Below, piece by piece: positions 16,627 through 25,105 of a stretch of 64,000 nucleotides of DNA (position 1 is its first letter; the number at the start of each line of letters is the position of its first letter). This stretch comes from Streptomyces sp. 2131.1. Lineage in GTDB: Bacteria; Actinomycetota; Actinomycetes; Streptomycetales; Streptomycetaceae. The position numbers and the translations under genes are program-made. The stretch lies in contig NZ_FNSY01000001.1 of the NCBI RefSeq assembly GCF_900105515.1, positions 3,596,001 through 3,660,000 on the forward strand, written 5' to 3'. Under the pieces are notes generated by a model. It did not search any database. It was not told where the DNA came from and saw only the letters and a list, made by a program, of their open reading frames with translations.

Positions 16627-18614
16627 CGGGGTCCGGGGGGCCCGGGGGCGCCGGGGGCTTCGGGGACCCTGCCTCCACCGGGCCCTCTGCCTCCACCGGT
16701 CACCCCGCCCCTACCGGTCACCCCGCCCCTACCGGGCGCCCTGCCCCCACCGGTCACCCCGCCCCCACCGGGCGCCCTGCCGCCGACGACCGCATCTCCG
16801 GCGAGAGCGAGCACCGAGTCGGCGCGCGGACACGCGCCGCGGCGGAGGGCCGGTTCGATGAGGACCGGTTCGATGAGGTCCGGGCCGACGAGGAGCGGGC
16901 CGTCGCCCAGGCACTGGCCCTGGTGAGCACGCAGGCTTCCCGGAACGCGGAACGCAGGCCCACGGGCGGGCCGTCCGGCCGGCCCGCCGCGTCGTCGGGG
17001 GACCCGGCCCCCGAGCCGAACGACTGGCTCACCAGCTTGCACCACGACTGGCAGGACGCCCAGACAGCCGCCGAACCGGACCACCGCCCCGCCGAACCGG
17101 ACCACCGCCCCGCCGAACCGGACCACCGCCCCGCCGAACCGGACCACCGCCCCGCCGAACCGGACCGCCGCCCTGCCGAACCGGACCACCGCCCTGCCGA
17201 TAAGCCGCACGCTCAGGACCCCGAACCCGACCCCGGCCCCGACCCCGGCCCCGCTCTGCCGGACGGCGCCCCGACCACCGACGGCCCTGGCCCCCGCCCG
17301 GCAACCGACAGCACCTCGGCCTGCGGCGGCCCCCGCCCGGCAACCCCCCGCCCCGCCGAGGAGCCCCACCACCCCGCCCTCCCCTGGCGGGCAGCCCGGC
17401 GTATCGCTGAGCGGGCCGGGGGGACCGGTGCCGTTCGGGTCGAGCGGGTGGGGCTCGGGGGTGCGGTCGGACGGGTGCTCGGGGAACCGCTGGCCGCGCT
17501 CACCGACCTGCCGTCCTTCGACACCTCGGCCATGGACGGGTGGGCCGTCGCCGGGCCCGGCCCCTGGCGCATCCGGGGCGACGGCGGCATCCTCGCCGGC
17601 CACGGCGCCCCCGCCGCGCTGTCCGACGGAGAGGCCGTCCGGATCGCCACGGGTGCCCGGATCCCCGCAGAGGTCACCGCCGTCATCCGCAGCGAACACG
17701 CGCACGCCGACGAGGCCAAGGGGCTGCTGCACGCGCAGCGGTCCGTGAGCCAGGGGCAGGACATCCGGCCGCGCGGCCAGGAATGCCGCTCGGGGGAACA
17801 CCTGCTCCCCGCCGGAGCGGTCGTCACCCCCGCCGTGCTCGGCCTCGCCGCGGCCGCCGGGTACGACGAGCTGCCCCTGCGCGTCCGGCCGCGCGTCGAC
17901 GTCCTCGTGCTGGGCGATGAACTGCTGACCGCCGGGCTGCCGCGAGACGGGCTGATCCGCGACGCGCTGGGGCCCATGATCGGACCCTGGGTGCACGCGC
18001 TGGGCGCCGAGGTCTCTCCGCCGCGCCGCATCGGCGACGACGCGGAGGCGCTGTGGAAGGCGCTCACCGGTTCCGACGCCGACCTGATCATCACGACCGG
18101 GGGCACCGCTGCCGGGCCCGTCGACCATGTCCACCGCGTTCTCGCCCGGATCGGCGCCGAGCTGCTGGTCGACGGGGTCGCCGTGCGCCCCGGCCATCCG
18201 ATGCTGCTGGCCCGGCTCGGCTCCGCCGGGCCGTATCTCGTAGGGCTGCCCGGCAACCCCCTGGCCGCCGTCTCCGGACTGCTCACGCTGGCCGGCCCGC
18301 TGCTGGGCGGACTGGCCGGCCGCACCCCCGATGATCCCTACCGGGTGGCCGTGCGCGACGATGTGCACGGGCATCCGCACGACACCCGGCTGGTGCCCGT
18401 GGTCCATCGGGCGGCCGGAGAACCCGGAACCGCAGGCGGGGCGGAGCACGTCGTACCACTGCATTACAACGGTCCCGCCATGCTGCGCGGGATCGCCGCC
18501 GCAGACGGGTTGGCCGTCGTGGAGCCGGGCGGGGTACGGTCCGGCACCGAGGTGGAGATCCTCGATCTACCGTGGGCCTCGGCGACGCCGTGGACTGAAG
18601 GGTGTTTCACGTGA
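16623..18614 (+). CDS. MoeA-like molybdopterin molybdenumtransferase with long repetitive N-terminus
   Basis: A 663-residue protein whose last about 400 residues are MoeA-like, catalysing molybdate insertion into adenylated molybdopterin. Seen are 'FDTSAMDGWAVAG' (about residue 300), 'IITTGGTAAGPVDHV' (about 480) and 'YLVGLPGNPLAAV'. The first 250 residues are unusual: Pro/Thr/Gly-rich 18-bp repeats, then six 7-residue AEPDHRP repeats, likely disordered. It starts with GTG overlapping the MobA-like stop. Its stop lies inside a parS-like site shared with the start of the next gene. A shorter translation starting nearer the MoeA domain cannot be excluded. Confidence 0.82.
   Translation: MTGSGGPGGAGGFGDPASTGPSASTGHPAPTGHPAPTGRPAPTGHPAPTGRPAADDRISGESEHRVGARTRAAAEGRFDEDRFDEVRADEERAVAQALALVSTQASRNAERRPTGGPSGRPAASSGDPAPEPNDWLTSLHHDWQDAQTAAEPDHRPAEPDHRPAEPDHRPAEPDHRPAEPDRRPAEPDHRPADKPHAQDPEPDPGPDPGPALPDGAPTTDGPGPRPATDSTSACGGPRPATPRPAEEPHHPALPWRAARRIAERAGGTGAVRVERVGLGGAVGRVLGEPLAALTDLPSFDTSAMDGWAVAGPGPWRIRGDGGILAGHGAPAALSDGEAVRIATGARIPAEVTAVIRSEHAHADEAKGLLHAQRSVSQGQDIRPRGQECRSGEHLLPAGAVVTPAVLGLAAAAGYDELPLRVRPRVDVLVLGDELLTAGLPRDGLIRDALGPMIGPWVHALGAEVSPPRRIGDDAEALWKALTGSDADLIITTGGTAAGPVDHVHRVLARIGAELLVDGVAVRPGHPMLLARLGSAGPYLVGLPGNPLAAVSGLLTLAGPLLGGLAGRTPDDPYRVAVRDDVHGHPHDTRLVPVVHRAAGEPGTAGGAEHVVPLHYNGPAMLRGIAAADGLAVVEPGGVRSGTEVEILDLPWASATPWTEGCFT
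16671..16778 (+). repeat. Six 18-bp tandem repeats in the MoeA-like gene
   Basis: Units of the type GCCCCTACCGGTCACCCC, with alternating GGTCACCCC and GGGCGCCCT ends, run without gap and encode PTGHPA/PTGRPA hexapeptides. Confidence 0.9.
17070..17195 (+). repeat. Six 21-bp tandem repeats in the MoeA-like gene
   Basis: GCCGAACCGGACCACCGCCC plus a final C or T is repeated six times. Copies 1-4 are identical, copy 5 has one internal change, and copies 5 and 6 end in T. The repeat encodes AEPDHRP heptads in a region likely to be disordered. Confidence 0.95.
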
Positions 18615-19708
18615 AACTTCCCGGCCATGACGCGATGGCCAGGCGGGCCGACGAACAGGTCGTCCCCACCCGGGTGATGCTTCCGCGCCGGGTCGTGGAC
18701 GGACCGGCGCGCCAGGTCGCCAAGCGGCTGATGATGGCTCTGATGGTGCTGGCCATCACCGTGTTCATCGTCTGGATCGACCGCGACGGCTACCACGACG
18801 CGGCCGACGGCAAGGTCGACCTGCTGGACGCGGTCTACTACGCGACGGTCACCCTCTCCACCACCGGGTACGGCGACATCACCCCGTACAGCGACGGTGC
18901 CCGTCTCATCAATGTGGTGCTCGTGACACCGCTGCGCGTGCTCTTCCTCATCATCCTGGTCGGCACCACTCTTGAGGTCCTCACGGAGCGGACCCGGGAG
19001 GACTTCCGGCTGAAGCGTTGGAGAACCAACTTGCGTGACCACACTGTCGTCGTCGGCTTCGGCACGAAGGGCCGCTCGGCCATCCAGACCCTGTGCGCCA
19101 CCGGGCTGAGCAAGGAACAGATCGTCATCGTCGACCCGCAGTCCAAGGTGATCGAGATCGCCAACGCCGAGGGCTTCACCGGGGTCGTCGGGGACGCCAC
19201 GCGCAGCGATGTGCTGCTCCGCGCCGAGCTTCAGAAGGCCCGTCAGGTCATCATCGCCACCCAGCGCGACGACACCGCGGTGCTGGTCGCGCTGACCGCC
19301 CGCCAGCTCAACCGGGGCGCCAAGATCGTGGCCGCGGTGCGCGAGGAGGAGAATGCCCCGCTGCTGCGGCAGTCCGGTGCGGACGCCGTGATCACCAGTG
19401 CCAGTGCGGCGGGCCGGCTGCTCGGCCTCTCGGTGCTCAGCCCCAGCGCGGGCACGGTCATGGAGGACCTCATCCAGCAGGGCAGCGGCCTCGACCTCGT
19501 GGAACGGCCGGTCATAAAGAGCGAGGTCGGCAAGGGCGTGCGGGAGACGGAGGACCTGGTCGTCAACGTGCTCCGGGGTCACCGGCTCCTCGGGTACGAC
19601 GACCCGGCGGCGAGCCCCCTGCAGCTGACGGACCGCCTCATCACCATCGTCCGCGCCTCGAACGAGCCGCCCGCCCAGCCGCCGCACCAGGGCATCCCGC
19701 GTTCCTGA
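18602..19708 (+). CDS. Two-TM potassium channel with TrkA-N (RCK) domain
   Basis: A 368-residue channel. Two membrane segments (about residues 40-60 and 100-122) flank the pore helix and selectivity filter 'TLSTTGYGD'. The cytosolic RCK domain begins 'HTVVVGFGTKGRSAIQTL' (Rossmann fold, NAD(H) or nucleotide binding) and is followed by a TrkA-C-like end. It should mediate gated K+ flux. The GTG at 18602 reads 'MFHVKL', encoded by a parS-like sequence that also covers the previous gene's stop, a 13-nt overlap. A later start near the first membrane helix is possible. Confidence 0.87.
   Translation: MFHVKLPGHDAMARRADEQVVPTRVMLPRRVVDGPARQVAKRLMMALMVLAITVFIVWIDRDGYHDAADGKVDLLDAVYYATVTLSTTGYGDITPYSDGARLINVVLVTPLRVLFLIILVGTTLEVLTERTREDFRLKRWRTNLRDHTVVVGFGTKGRSAIQTLCATGLSKEQIVIVDPQSKVIEIANAEGFTGVVGDATRSDVLLRAELQKARQVIIATQRDDTAVLVALTARQLNRGAKIVAAVREEENAPLLRQSGADAVITSASAAGRLLGLSVLSPSAGTVMEDLIQQGSGLDLVERPVIKSEVGKGVRETEDLVVNVLRGHRLLGYDDPAASPLQLTDRLITIVRASNEPPAQPPHQGIPRS
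18603..18618. other. parS-like ParB binding site within a gene overlap
   Basis: TGTTTCACGTGAAACT contains the perfect 14-bp palindrome GTTTCACGTGAAAC and differs from the consensus TGTTTCACGTGAAACA only in the last base. It covers the stop of the MoeA-like gene and the first codons of the channel gene. Confidence 0.8.
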
Positions 19709-19740
19709 GTCCACCCGGCCCACGGAGTAGCCTCGCGGCC

Positions 19741-20730
19741 ATGCATGCGATCACGATCCCCGAACCCGGTGGCCCCGAGGCGCTCGTGTGGGCCGAGGTG
19801 CCCGATCCCGTACCCGGCGAGGGCGAGGTCCTCGTCGACGTCGTGGCCGGCGCGGTCAACCGGGCCGACGTGCTCCAGCGGCAGGGCTTCTACGACCCGC
19901 CGCCAGGCGCCTCCCCCTACCCGGGCCTGGAGTGCTCGGGCCGGATCTCGGCGCTCGGCCCCGGGGTGACCGGCTGGGCCGTGGGCGACGAGGTGTGCGC
20001 GCTCCTGGCGGGCGGCGGTTACGCGGAGAAGGTCGCCGTTCCGTCCGGCCAACTGCTCCCCGTACCGAAGGGGCTGGACCTGACGCAGGCCGCGGCGCTG
20101 CCCGAGGTGACGGCCACGGTCTGGTCCAACGTGTTCATGGTGGCCCATCTGCGGCCCACCGAGACCCTGTTGGTGCACGGCGGGTCCAGCGGCATCGGCA
20201 CGATGGCGATCCAGCTCGCCAAGGCGGTCGGGGCACGGGTCGCCGTGACGGCCGGCAGCCCCGAGAAGCTGGCCCGCTGCGCGGAGCTGGGCGCGGACAT
20301 CCTGATCGACTACCGCGAGCAGGACTTCGTCGAGGAGATCCGCGAGACCACGGCCGGGGCGGGCGCGGACGTCATCCTCGACCTCATGGGCGCGAAGTAC
20401 CTCGACCGGAACGTGCAGGCGCTCGCCGTCAACGGCCGGCTCGCCATCATCGGGCTGCAGGGCGGTGCCAAGGGCGAACTCAACCTCGGCATGCTGCTGA
20501 ACAAGCGGGCGGCGGTCACGGCGACCTCGCTGCGCGGGCGCCCGCTCGCCGAGAAGGCGGCGATCGTCGCGGCCGTCCGCGAGCACGTCTGGCCGCTCGT
20601 CGCGGACGGGATCGTGAAGCCGGTCGTCGACCGCACGGTGCCGATGCGGGACGCGGCGGAGGGGCACCGCGTCATGGAATCCAGCGCCCACATCGGCAAG
20701 GTGCTGCTCCAGGCGCCCACGGCCGCCTGA
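19741..20730 (+). CDS. NAD(P)H-quinone oxidoreductase, zinc-independent MDR family
   Basis: A 329-residue medium-chain dehydrogenase/reductase of the quinone oxidoreductase/PIG3 type. GroES-like N-terminal domain with 'GAVNRADVLQRQGFY'; nucleotide-binding 'VHGGSSGIGTMAIQLAKAVG' at about residue 143. Structural zinc cysteines are absent, as expected for this branch. It reduces quinones or related enones with NAD(P)H. The gene follows the channel by 32 bp and may be co-transcribed. A perfect 38-bp palindrome ends the unit. Confidence 0.9.
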   Translation: MHAITIPEPGGPEALVWAEVPDPVPGEGEVLVDVVAGAVNRADVLQRQGFYDPPPGASPYPGLECSGRISALGPGVTGWAVGDEVCALLAGGGYAEKVAVPSGQLLPVPKGLDLTQAAALPEVTATVWSNVFMVAHLRPTETLLVHGGSSGIGTMAIQLAKAVGARVAVTAGSPEKLARCAELGADILIDYREQDFVEEIRETTAGAGADVILDLMGAKYLDRNVQALAVNGRLAIIGLQGGAKGELNLGMLLNKRAAVTATSLRGRPLAEKAAIVAAVREHVWPLVADGIVKPVVDRTVPMRDAAEGHRVMESSAHIGKVLLQAPTAA

Positions 20731-20740
20731 ACCAGTACGA

Positions 20741-20778
20741 CGAGGGGCCCGGCACACCGCGGTGTGCCGGGCCCCTCG
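20741..20778. terminator. Perfect 38-bp palindrome, bidirectional terminator
   Basis: The two 19-bp halves (CGAGGGGCCCGGCACACCG and its exact complement) meet without a loop in the 75-bp gap between the convergent oxidoreductase and proteasome activator genes. Confidence 0.85.
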
Positions 20779-20805
20779 GACGTGGTCGGTCGGACAGTGC
20801 GCGGG

Positions 20806-21351
20806 TTACAGGTACGGCCCCGAGCGGACCGGGCCGTGCGGGTCGATCCCGCCGTCCTCCTCCGGGCCGGTGCCGGGCGGCAGCGCGCGGCGCATCTGCT
20901 CCAGCTGGGCGCGGGCCGCCATCTGCTGGGCGAACAGGGCGGTCTGGATGCCGTGGAAGAGGCCCTCCAGCCAGCCCACGAGCTGCGCCTGGGCGATCCG
21001 CAGCTCCGCCTCGGAGGGGACGGAGTCCTCGGTGAACGGCAGGGACAGCCGCTCCAGCTCCTCCACCAGCTCCGGCGCGAGGCCGTCCTCCAGCTCCTTG
21101 ACCGAACCGGCGTGGATCTCCTTGAGACGCACGCGGCTCGCCTCGTCGAGAGGAGCGGCCCTGACCTCCTCCAGGAGCTGCTTGATCATGCTGCCGATGC
21201 GCATGACCTTCGCGGGCTGTTCGACCATCTCCGTCACCGGGACCTCCCGCGACTCGTCGTCATTGCCACCGCCGCCGATCGCCATTCCGTCCTGTCCCAC
21301 TACCAGGACCTGGGGGTGCTCCTGCGACCGTTCATTCCTCGGCATCTCCAT
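20806..21351 (-). CDS. bpa: Bacterial proteasome activator (Bpa/PafE)
   Basis: A 181-residue helical protein (DUF2587) that forms a ring and opens the 20S proteasome gate without ATP. The conserved core includes 'VEQPAKVMRIGSMIKQLLEE' and 'QLVGWLEGLFHGIQTALFAQ'. The C-terminus 'SGPYL' corresponds to the HbYX-like GQYL tail that docks into proteasome alpha-subunit pockets. ATG at 21351 ('MEMPRNE') is preferred; a GTG at 21369 would add six residues. No proteasome subunit genes are nearby. It is probably a single-gene unit. Confidence 0.92.
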   Translation of the reverse strand: MEMPRNERSQEHPQVLVVGQDGMAIGGGGNDDESREVPVTEMVEQPAKVMRIGSMIKQLLEEVRAAPLDEASRVRLKEIHAGSVKELEDGLAPELVEELERLSLPFTEDSVPSEAELRIAQAQLVGWLEGLFHGIQTALFAQQMAARAQLEQMRRALPPGTGPEEDGGIDPHGPVRSGPYL

Positions 21352-21389
21352 GCCGCCATTGTCTCGCACACACGGCGTTCACCACTGTG

Positions 21390-21428
21390 GTGCCCCCGGT
21401 AACGGATGATCCACCGTCCCGGGGGCAC
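21390..21428 (-). terminator. Hairpin downstream of the permease operon
   Basis: GTGCCCCCGG and CCGGGGGCAC pair perfectly over 10 bp with a 19-nt loop, 17 bp past the permease stop on the minus strand. Confidence 0.6.
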
Positions 21429-21444
21429 CGAACAGCCCAGTGGC

Positions 21445-24300
21445 TCAGCCGGCCCGCCGCGCCAGGGCCACCCGCGAGCGGGTGAACGCCGCGGCGAGGA
21501 CGCCCGCCAGCAGCGGGACCGCGACGGCCAGCAGCCCGATGCTCGCCCAGGGCAGCACGATCGGCGTGTACGCGGACTCCATGGGCTCCGTCCGCATGTA
21601 CTCCATCGCCTCGCGCAGATCGACCAGGCGCAGGGCCACGGCGGGGACCAGCCCTGCCGCCGTGCCGAGCAGCACCCCGGTCAGGGCCACCACCAGGCAC
21701 TGGAACCCGGAGAGCGTCCGCCGCACGCGCGGGGGTGCGCCCACCGCGCTGAGCGTGGTGAGGTCGGCCTCCGCGTCGGCCTTGGCGAGACCGGTCGTGA
21801 TCGCGGCGGCACCCACGGTCACCACCCCGGCGAACAGCGTGAGGATCAGCAGGATGGTGCTGTCGCGGCCCTCGTTGGGCCCCTGGTTGGCCTGCACCCA
21901 GAAGCCGCCGCCGGCCTGTTCGATGGCGGCCGCCACCCGCTGGTCCTCGGCGTCCGTGGGCTGGTGGGCGACGGCGTACAGACTGCCCCGCGGCTCTGTG
22001 TGCAGGCCCAGGCGTTCGGCGGTTTGCTGCGGAAGGATCATGCGGATGCCGGGTGTGGTGGCGTACTGGGGCTTCGCCACGTACACCTTCAGCCGGTCCG
22101 TGGTCTTCCGGGCAGGGCCTGGGTGCAGCTTGCGGCCCTCCTTGTCCTTGGGGCTGTATGTGTGCACGGCCTTGAGCGTGACCTTGTCGTTCTCCGCGTA
22201 CGCCTCGTTGAGCAGGACCGGCGTTCCGGCCTTCAGGGCGGCGGCCGCCGCCGGGTCGTGGAGCTTCACATACGTGTCAAGCAGGGCCGCGTCGCCGATG
22301 ACGATGTTGTGGGATTCGTAGCCGAACGTGCCCGTGGAGGTGTGCACGTCCACGCACGCGGGGGTCCGCATCATCGCGCGGTGCTCATCGGCGGACAGCC
22401 GGGCCGCGAGCTCCTTGGCGCCCTTGGTGTCGAGCGGGCACGTGTGTCCCTTGCCGGTGGGCTTGACCAGTTCGAGGGTGCCGCAGCCGTCCTCCTCGGC
22501 GTAGTAGACGTTGCAGTCGCTGCCCGCCCAGGGCCGGGAGATGTCGGCGCGGCCGCCGGTCACCGCCAAGTTGTGCTCGACGATGGACCGGGCCGCAGGA
22601 AGCCGCCCGGCTGCCTCGGCGTCACTGGCCGACAGGTAGATCGTGCCCTCGGTCAGCGAGGGTGTGTAGTCGTAGTCGGACTCCGCCTGGCTGCTCGACA
22701 TGTACGTGGCGATGGCCACCGAACCCGCGACCGCGGCCATCACGGCGGCCACCGCCGGGGCGGTACGGCCCCGGTTGCGGGCCGCGTCGCGCAGCGCCAT
22801 CCGGGGCGAGAGCGGGAGCCTGCGGCCGAGCCGGCCCAGCACTCCGACGATCACCGGGATGCAGGCGAGCACCCCCAGTTCGGCGACGACCGAGCCGCCG
22901 GCGACCAGGGCGGAACTGCCGCTGGTCCCCCCGTATACGGCGACGAGCACGCCGAGCGCGAGCACGCAGGCGCCCGTGACGGGCAGCACCCGGGAGCTGC
23001 GGCGCACCCCGCGCCGGCCGGTCAGCGACTCCAGTACGGACTGGCGGCCCGCCACGATCGCCGGGGCGAACGCCGCGAGCAGACCGGTGACCAGGCCGAG
23101 CACGGCGATGACCAGGAGTTCCGCGGGGCGCAGCACCAGGCCGCCGAAGCGGTGGCCGGCCCAGTTCTCGATCATCGGACGGAACACCACCGTCAGCAGC
23201 AGCCCGACCGCGACACCGGCGACCGCCCCGACGCCGCCGAGGACGAGACCGCCCCCGAGGACGACCGCGCGGACCTGACTCCGGTCGCCGCCGCACGTGC
23301 CGAGCAGCCCCAGCTGACGCCGGGAGCGGCGGGCGCCGACGGCGAACGCGGGTCCGGCCAGCAGCACGACCTCCAGGAGCGCCATCGAGACGACGGTGAT
23401 CAGGGCGGCACTGGTCTCGCCGGACTCGTAGGTCCTGGAGTTGGCGTACTGCGGGTTCGTCTTGAGCAGCGGGATCTCGGAGTGCGGCGGCGGGTTCTCG
23501 GAGACCTGCCGGGAGGTGACGAGAGCGCCGGCCTTGTTGGCCGCCAGCACGTCCTTCCAGCCGATGCCGTCCTGCCCGGCCGCGTCGACCAGCCAGTGTG
23601 CCGTGTCCGGGCGGGGCACCGGCACCTTCTTGTCGTGGTCCGCCAGGGCCTGCCAGGGGGCGATCACCGCGCCGGGGTCGGCGTACAGCTGTTTCGCCTT
23701 CAGGTCGGCGGGCAGCTCGACGGCGCCGGTGATCGTGTACTTCCTGCCGGATGTCGTCACCGTGACGCCGGAGCCCACGTGCAGGCCCGCCGACTTCAGA
23801 AACGCCTCGGTGGCGACCATGTCGCCGGTGCCGCGCGGGAACGCGCCGTCGACCAGGTCGATTTTTCCCCGGACCATCGGGTCCGAGGCCTTCAGCTCGG
23901 TGATCTCGGTGCTCGCTATGCCGTACGAGGTCGTGACCGTGGCGGACACCGACTGCTCGCTGATCGCCCGGGCGCCCTTCGGGAACACGGCCCGCATGTC
24001 GACCGGCGGCACGTCCTCCTCGGGCGTCTCGCCGCTTTCCGTGTAGTACATGTCGCCGTCGGGCATCTGCTGGATCGGGCCCATGCCCGAGTCGCCGTAC
24101 ATCGCGTCGGCCGAGCCGATCCGGGCCGTGAGCTGCTCGGCCGGACTCTGGTCCGCACTGCGGTACGTGATGTCGGCGGCCGTCACCCCGAGGACCGGCA
24201 GTGCGATCATCGCGACCACCAGGGCGCTGCGGCCCTTGGCCCGCAGCGCGTCGCGGCGGGCTATACGGAGGGCGGCGCGCCACCCCGTGAAGACGCTCAC
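21445..24300 (-). CDS. FtsX-type ABC transporter permease (MacB-like), 951 residues
   Basis: A large permease with an N-terminal membrane helix ('GRSALVVAMIALPVLGVTAA', residues 24-43), a long extracytoplasmic domain, three to four helices around residues 310-460, a second extracytoplasmic domain, and a final set of helices near 810-940. This two-FtsX-domain layout is typical of the lipoprotein/antimicrobial-peptide efflux group, which moves substrates from the outer membrane face rather than through the bilayer. The GTG at 24300 overlaps the ATPase stop. The operon is probably controlled by the PadR gene just upstream. The substrate is unknown. Confidence 0.88.
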   Translation of the reverse strand: MSVFTGWRAALRIARRDALRAKGRSALVVAMIALPVLGVTAADITYRSADQSPAEQLTARIGSADAMYGDSGMGPIQQMPDGDMYYTESGETPEEDVPPVDMRAVFPKGARAISEQSVSATVTTSYGIASTEITELKASDPMVRGKIDLVDGAFPRGTGDMVATEAFLKSAGLHVGSGVTVTTSGRKYTITGAVELPADLKAKQLYADPGAVIAPWQALADHDKKVPVPRPDTAHWLVDAAGQDGIGWKDVLAANKAGALVTSRQVSENPPPHSEIPLLKTNPQYANSRTYESGETSAALITVVSMALLEVVLLAGPAFAVGARRSRRQLGLLGTCGGDRSQVRAVVLGGGLVLGGVGAVAGVAVGLLLTVVFRPMIENWAGHRFGGLVLRPAELLVIAVLGLVTGLLAAFAPAIVAGRQSVLESLTGRRGVRRSSRVLPVTGACVLALGVLVAVYGGTSGSSALVAGGSVVAELGVLACIPVIVGVLGRLGRRLPLSPRMALRDAARNRGRTAPAVAAVMAAVAGSVAIATYMSSSQAESDYDYTPSLTEGTIYLSASDAEAAGRLPAARSIVEHNLAVTGGRADISRPWAGSDCNVYYAEEDGCGTLELVKPTGKGHTCPLDTKGAKELAARLSADEHRAMMRTPACVDVHTSTGTFGYESHNIVIGDAALLDTYVKLHDPAAAAALKAGTPVLLNEAYAENDKVTLKAVHTYSPKDKEGRKLHPGPARKTTDRLKVYVAKPQYATTPGIRMILPQQTAERLGLHTEPRGSLYAVAHQPTDAEDQRVAAAIEQAGGGFWVQANQGPNEGRDSTILLILTLFAGVVTVGAAAITTGLAKADAEADLTTLSAVGAPPRVRRTLSGFQCLVVALTGVLLGTAAGLVPAVALRLVDLREAMEYMRTEPMESAYTPIVLPWASIGLLAVAVPLLAGVLAAAFTRSRVALARRAG

Positions 24301-25064
24301 TCGGCTCCTCCGGCGGCCAGCAGCGAGTCGGCCCCGGCCGTCAGCGTCTGGTCGACGATCGAGCCGTCCCGCAGGAAGACGACCCGGTCCGCCCAGGCGG
24401 CGTACCGCGGTTCGTGCGTGACCATCACCCCGGCCGCGCCCTGGTCGCAGCGGTTGCGCAGGAGCGCGAGGACGGCCTCGCCGGTCTCGGAGTCGAGCGC
24501 GCCGGTCGGTTCGTCGGCGAGGACCAGGCGCCGGTCCCCGACCAGCGCGCGGGCGATGGCGACGCGCTGCTGCTGGCCGCCGGACATCTCGTCCGGGAAG
24601 CGGTCCGCGATCTCCAGTAGGTTCATCTCCTCCAGCGCGGCGCGGGCCTCCTTGCGGGCCTTGCGGACCGAGACGCCGTCGAGCTCGCGGGGCAGGGCGA
24701 TGTTCTCGGCGGCGGTGAGGGCGGGGATCAGGTTGTAGTCCTGGAAGACGTAGCCGACACTGCGGCGGCGCAGGGCGGCGAGGCCCTTGCGGCCGAGCGT
24801 GGAGATGTCCTGGCCCTCGATGATCACCTGGCCGCCGCTGGCGGTGTCGAGACCGCCGGCGAGGGTGAGCAGGGTGGACTTCCCGGAGCCGGACGGGCCC
24901 ATCACGGCGACGAGTTCACCGGCGTACACGGACAGGCTGATGCCGCGCAGCGCGTGGACCTCGGCGATTCCGGTGCCGTGGGTGCGGGTGAGCGAGCGGA
25001 GTTCGAGTACCGGTGCGTCCACCGTCAGGGGCGGTGCGGCTGGGGACGGGACGTGCAGGGACAT
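24297..25064 (-). CDS. ABC transporter ATP-binding protein (LolD/MacB type)
   Basis: A 255-residue ATPase that powers the adjacent FtsX-type permease. Walker A 'GPSGSGKST' (near residue 55), Q-loop 'FQDYNL', signature 'MSGGQQQRVAIARAL' (near 160), Walker B 'LVLADEPTGALD' and H-loop 'THEPRYA' are all intact. The last codons overlap the permease start (GTGA). The ATG at 25064 is preceded by GAGAGGGAACC. It belongs to the PadR-ATPase-permease operon. Confidence 0.93.
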   Translation of the reverse strand: MSLHVPSPAAPPLTVDAPVLELRSLTRTHGTGIAEVHALRGISLSVYAGELVAVMGPSGSGKSTLLTLAGGLDTASGGQVIIEGQDISTLGRKGLAALRRRSVGYVFQDYNLIPALTAAENIALPRELDGVSVRKARKEARAALEEMNLLEIADRFPDEMSGGQQQRVAIARALVGDRRLVLADEPTGALDSETGEAVLALLRNRCDQGAAGVMVTHEPRYAAWADRVVFLRDGSIVDQTLTAGADSLLAAGGAE

Positions 25065-25105
25065 GGTTCCCTCTCGGAACGGGTGGATGTAGGGGGTTGC
25101 CGGAC

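Noticed and set aside
16179..18464. Minus-strand frame of 761 codons opposite the MobA/MoeA-like genes
   Set aside because: It mirrors the tandem repeats and lacks any domain; the plus strand carries the intact MobA and MoeA motifs.
21406..24738. A 1110-codon open frame on the plus strand opposite the FtsX-type permease
   Set aside because: It is antisense to a protein with clear membrane and ABC-permease features, its product is Arg/Gly/His-rich low complexity, and long spurious frames are expected at this GC content.
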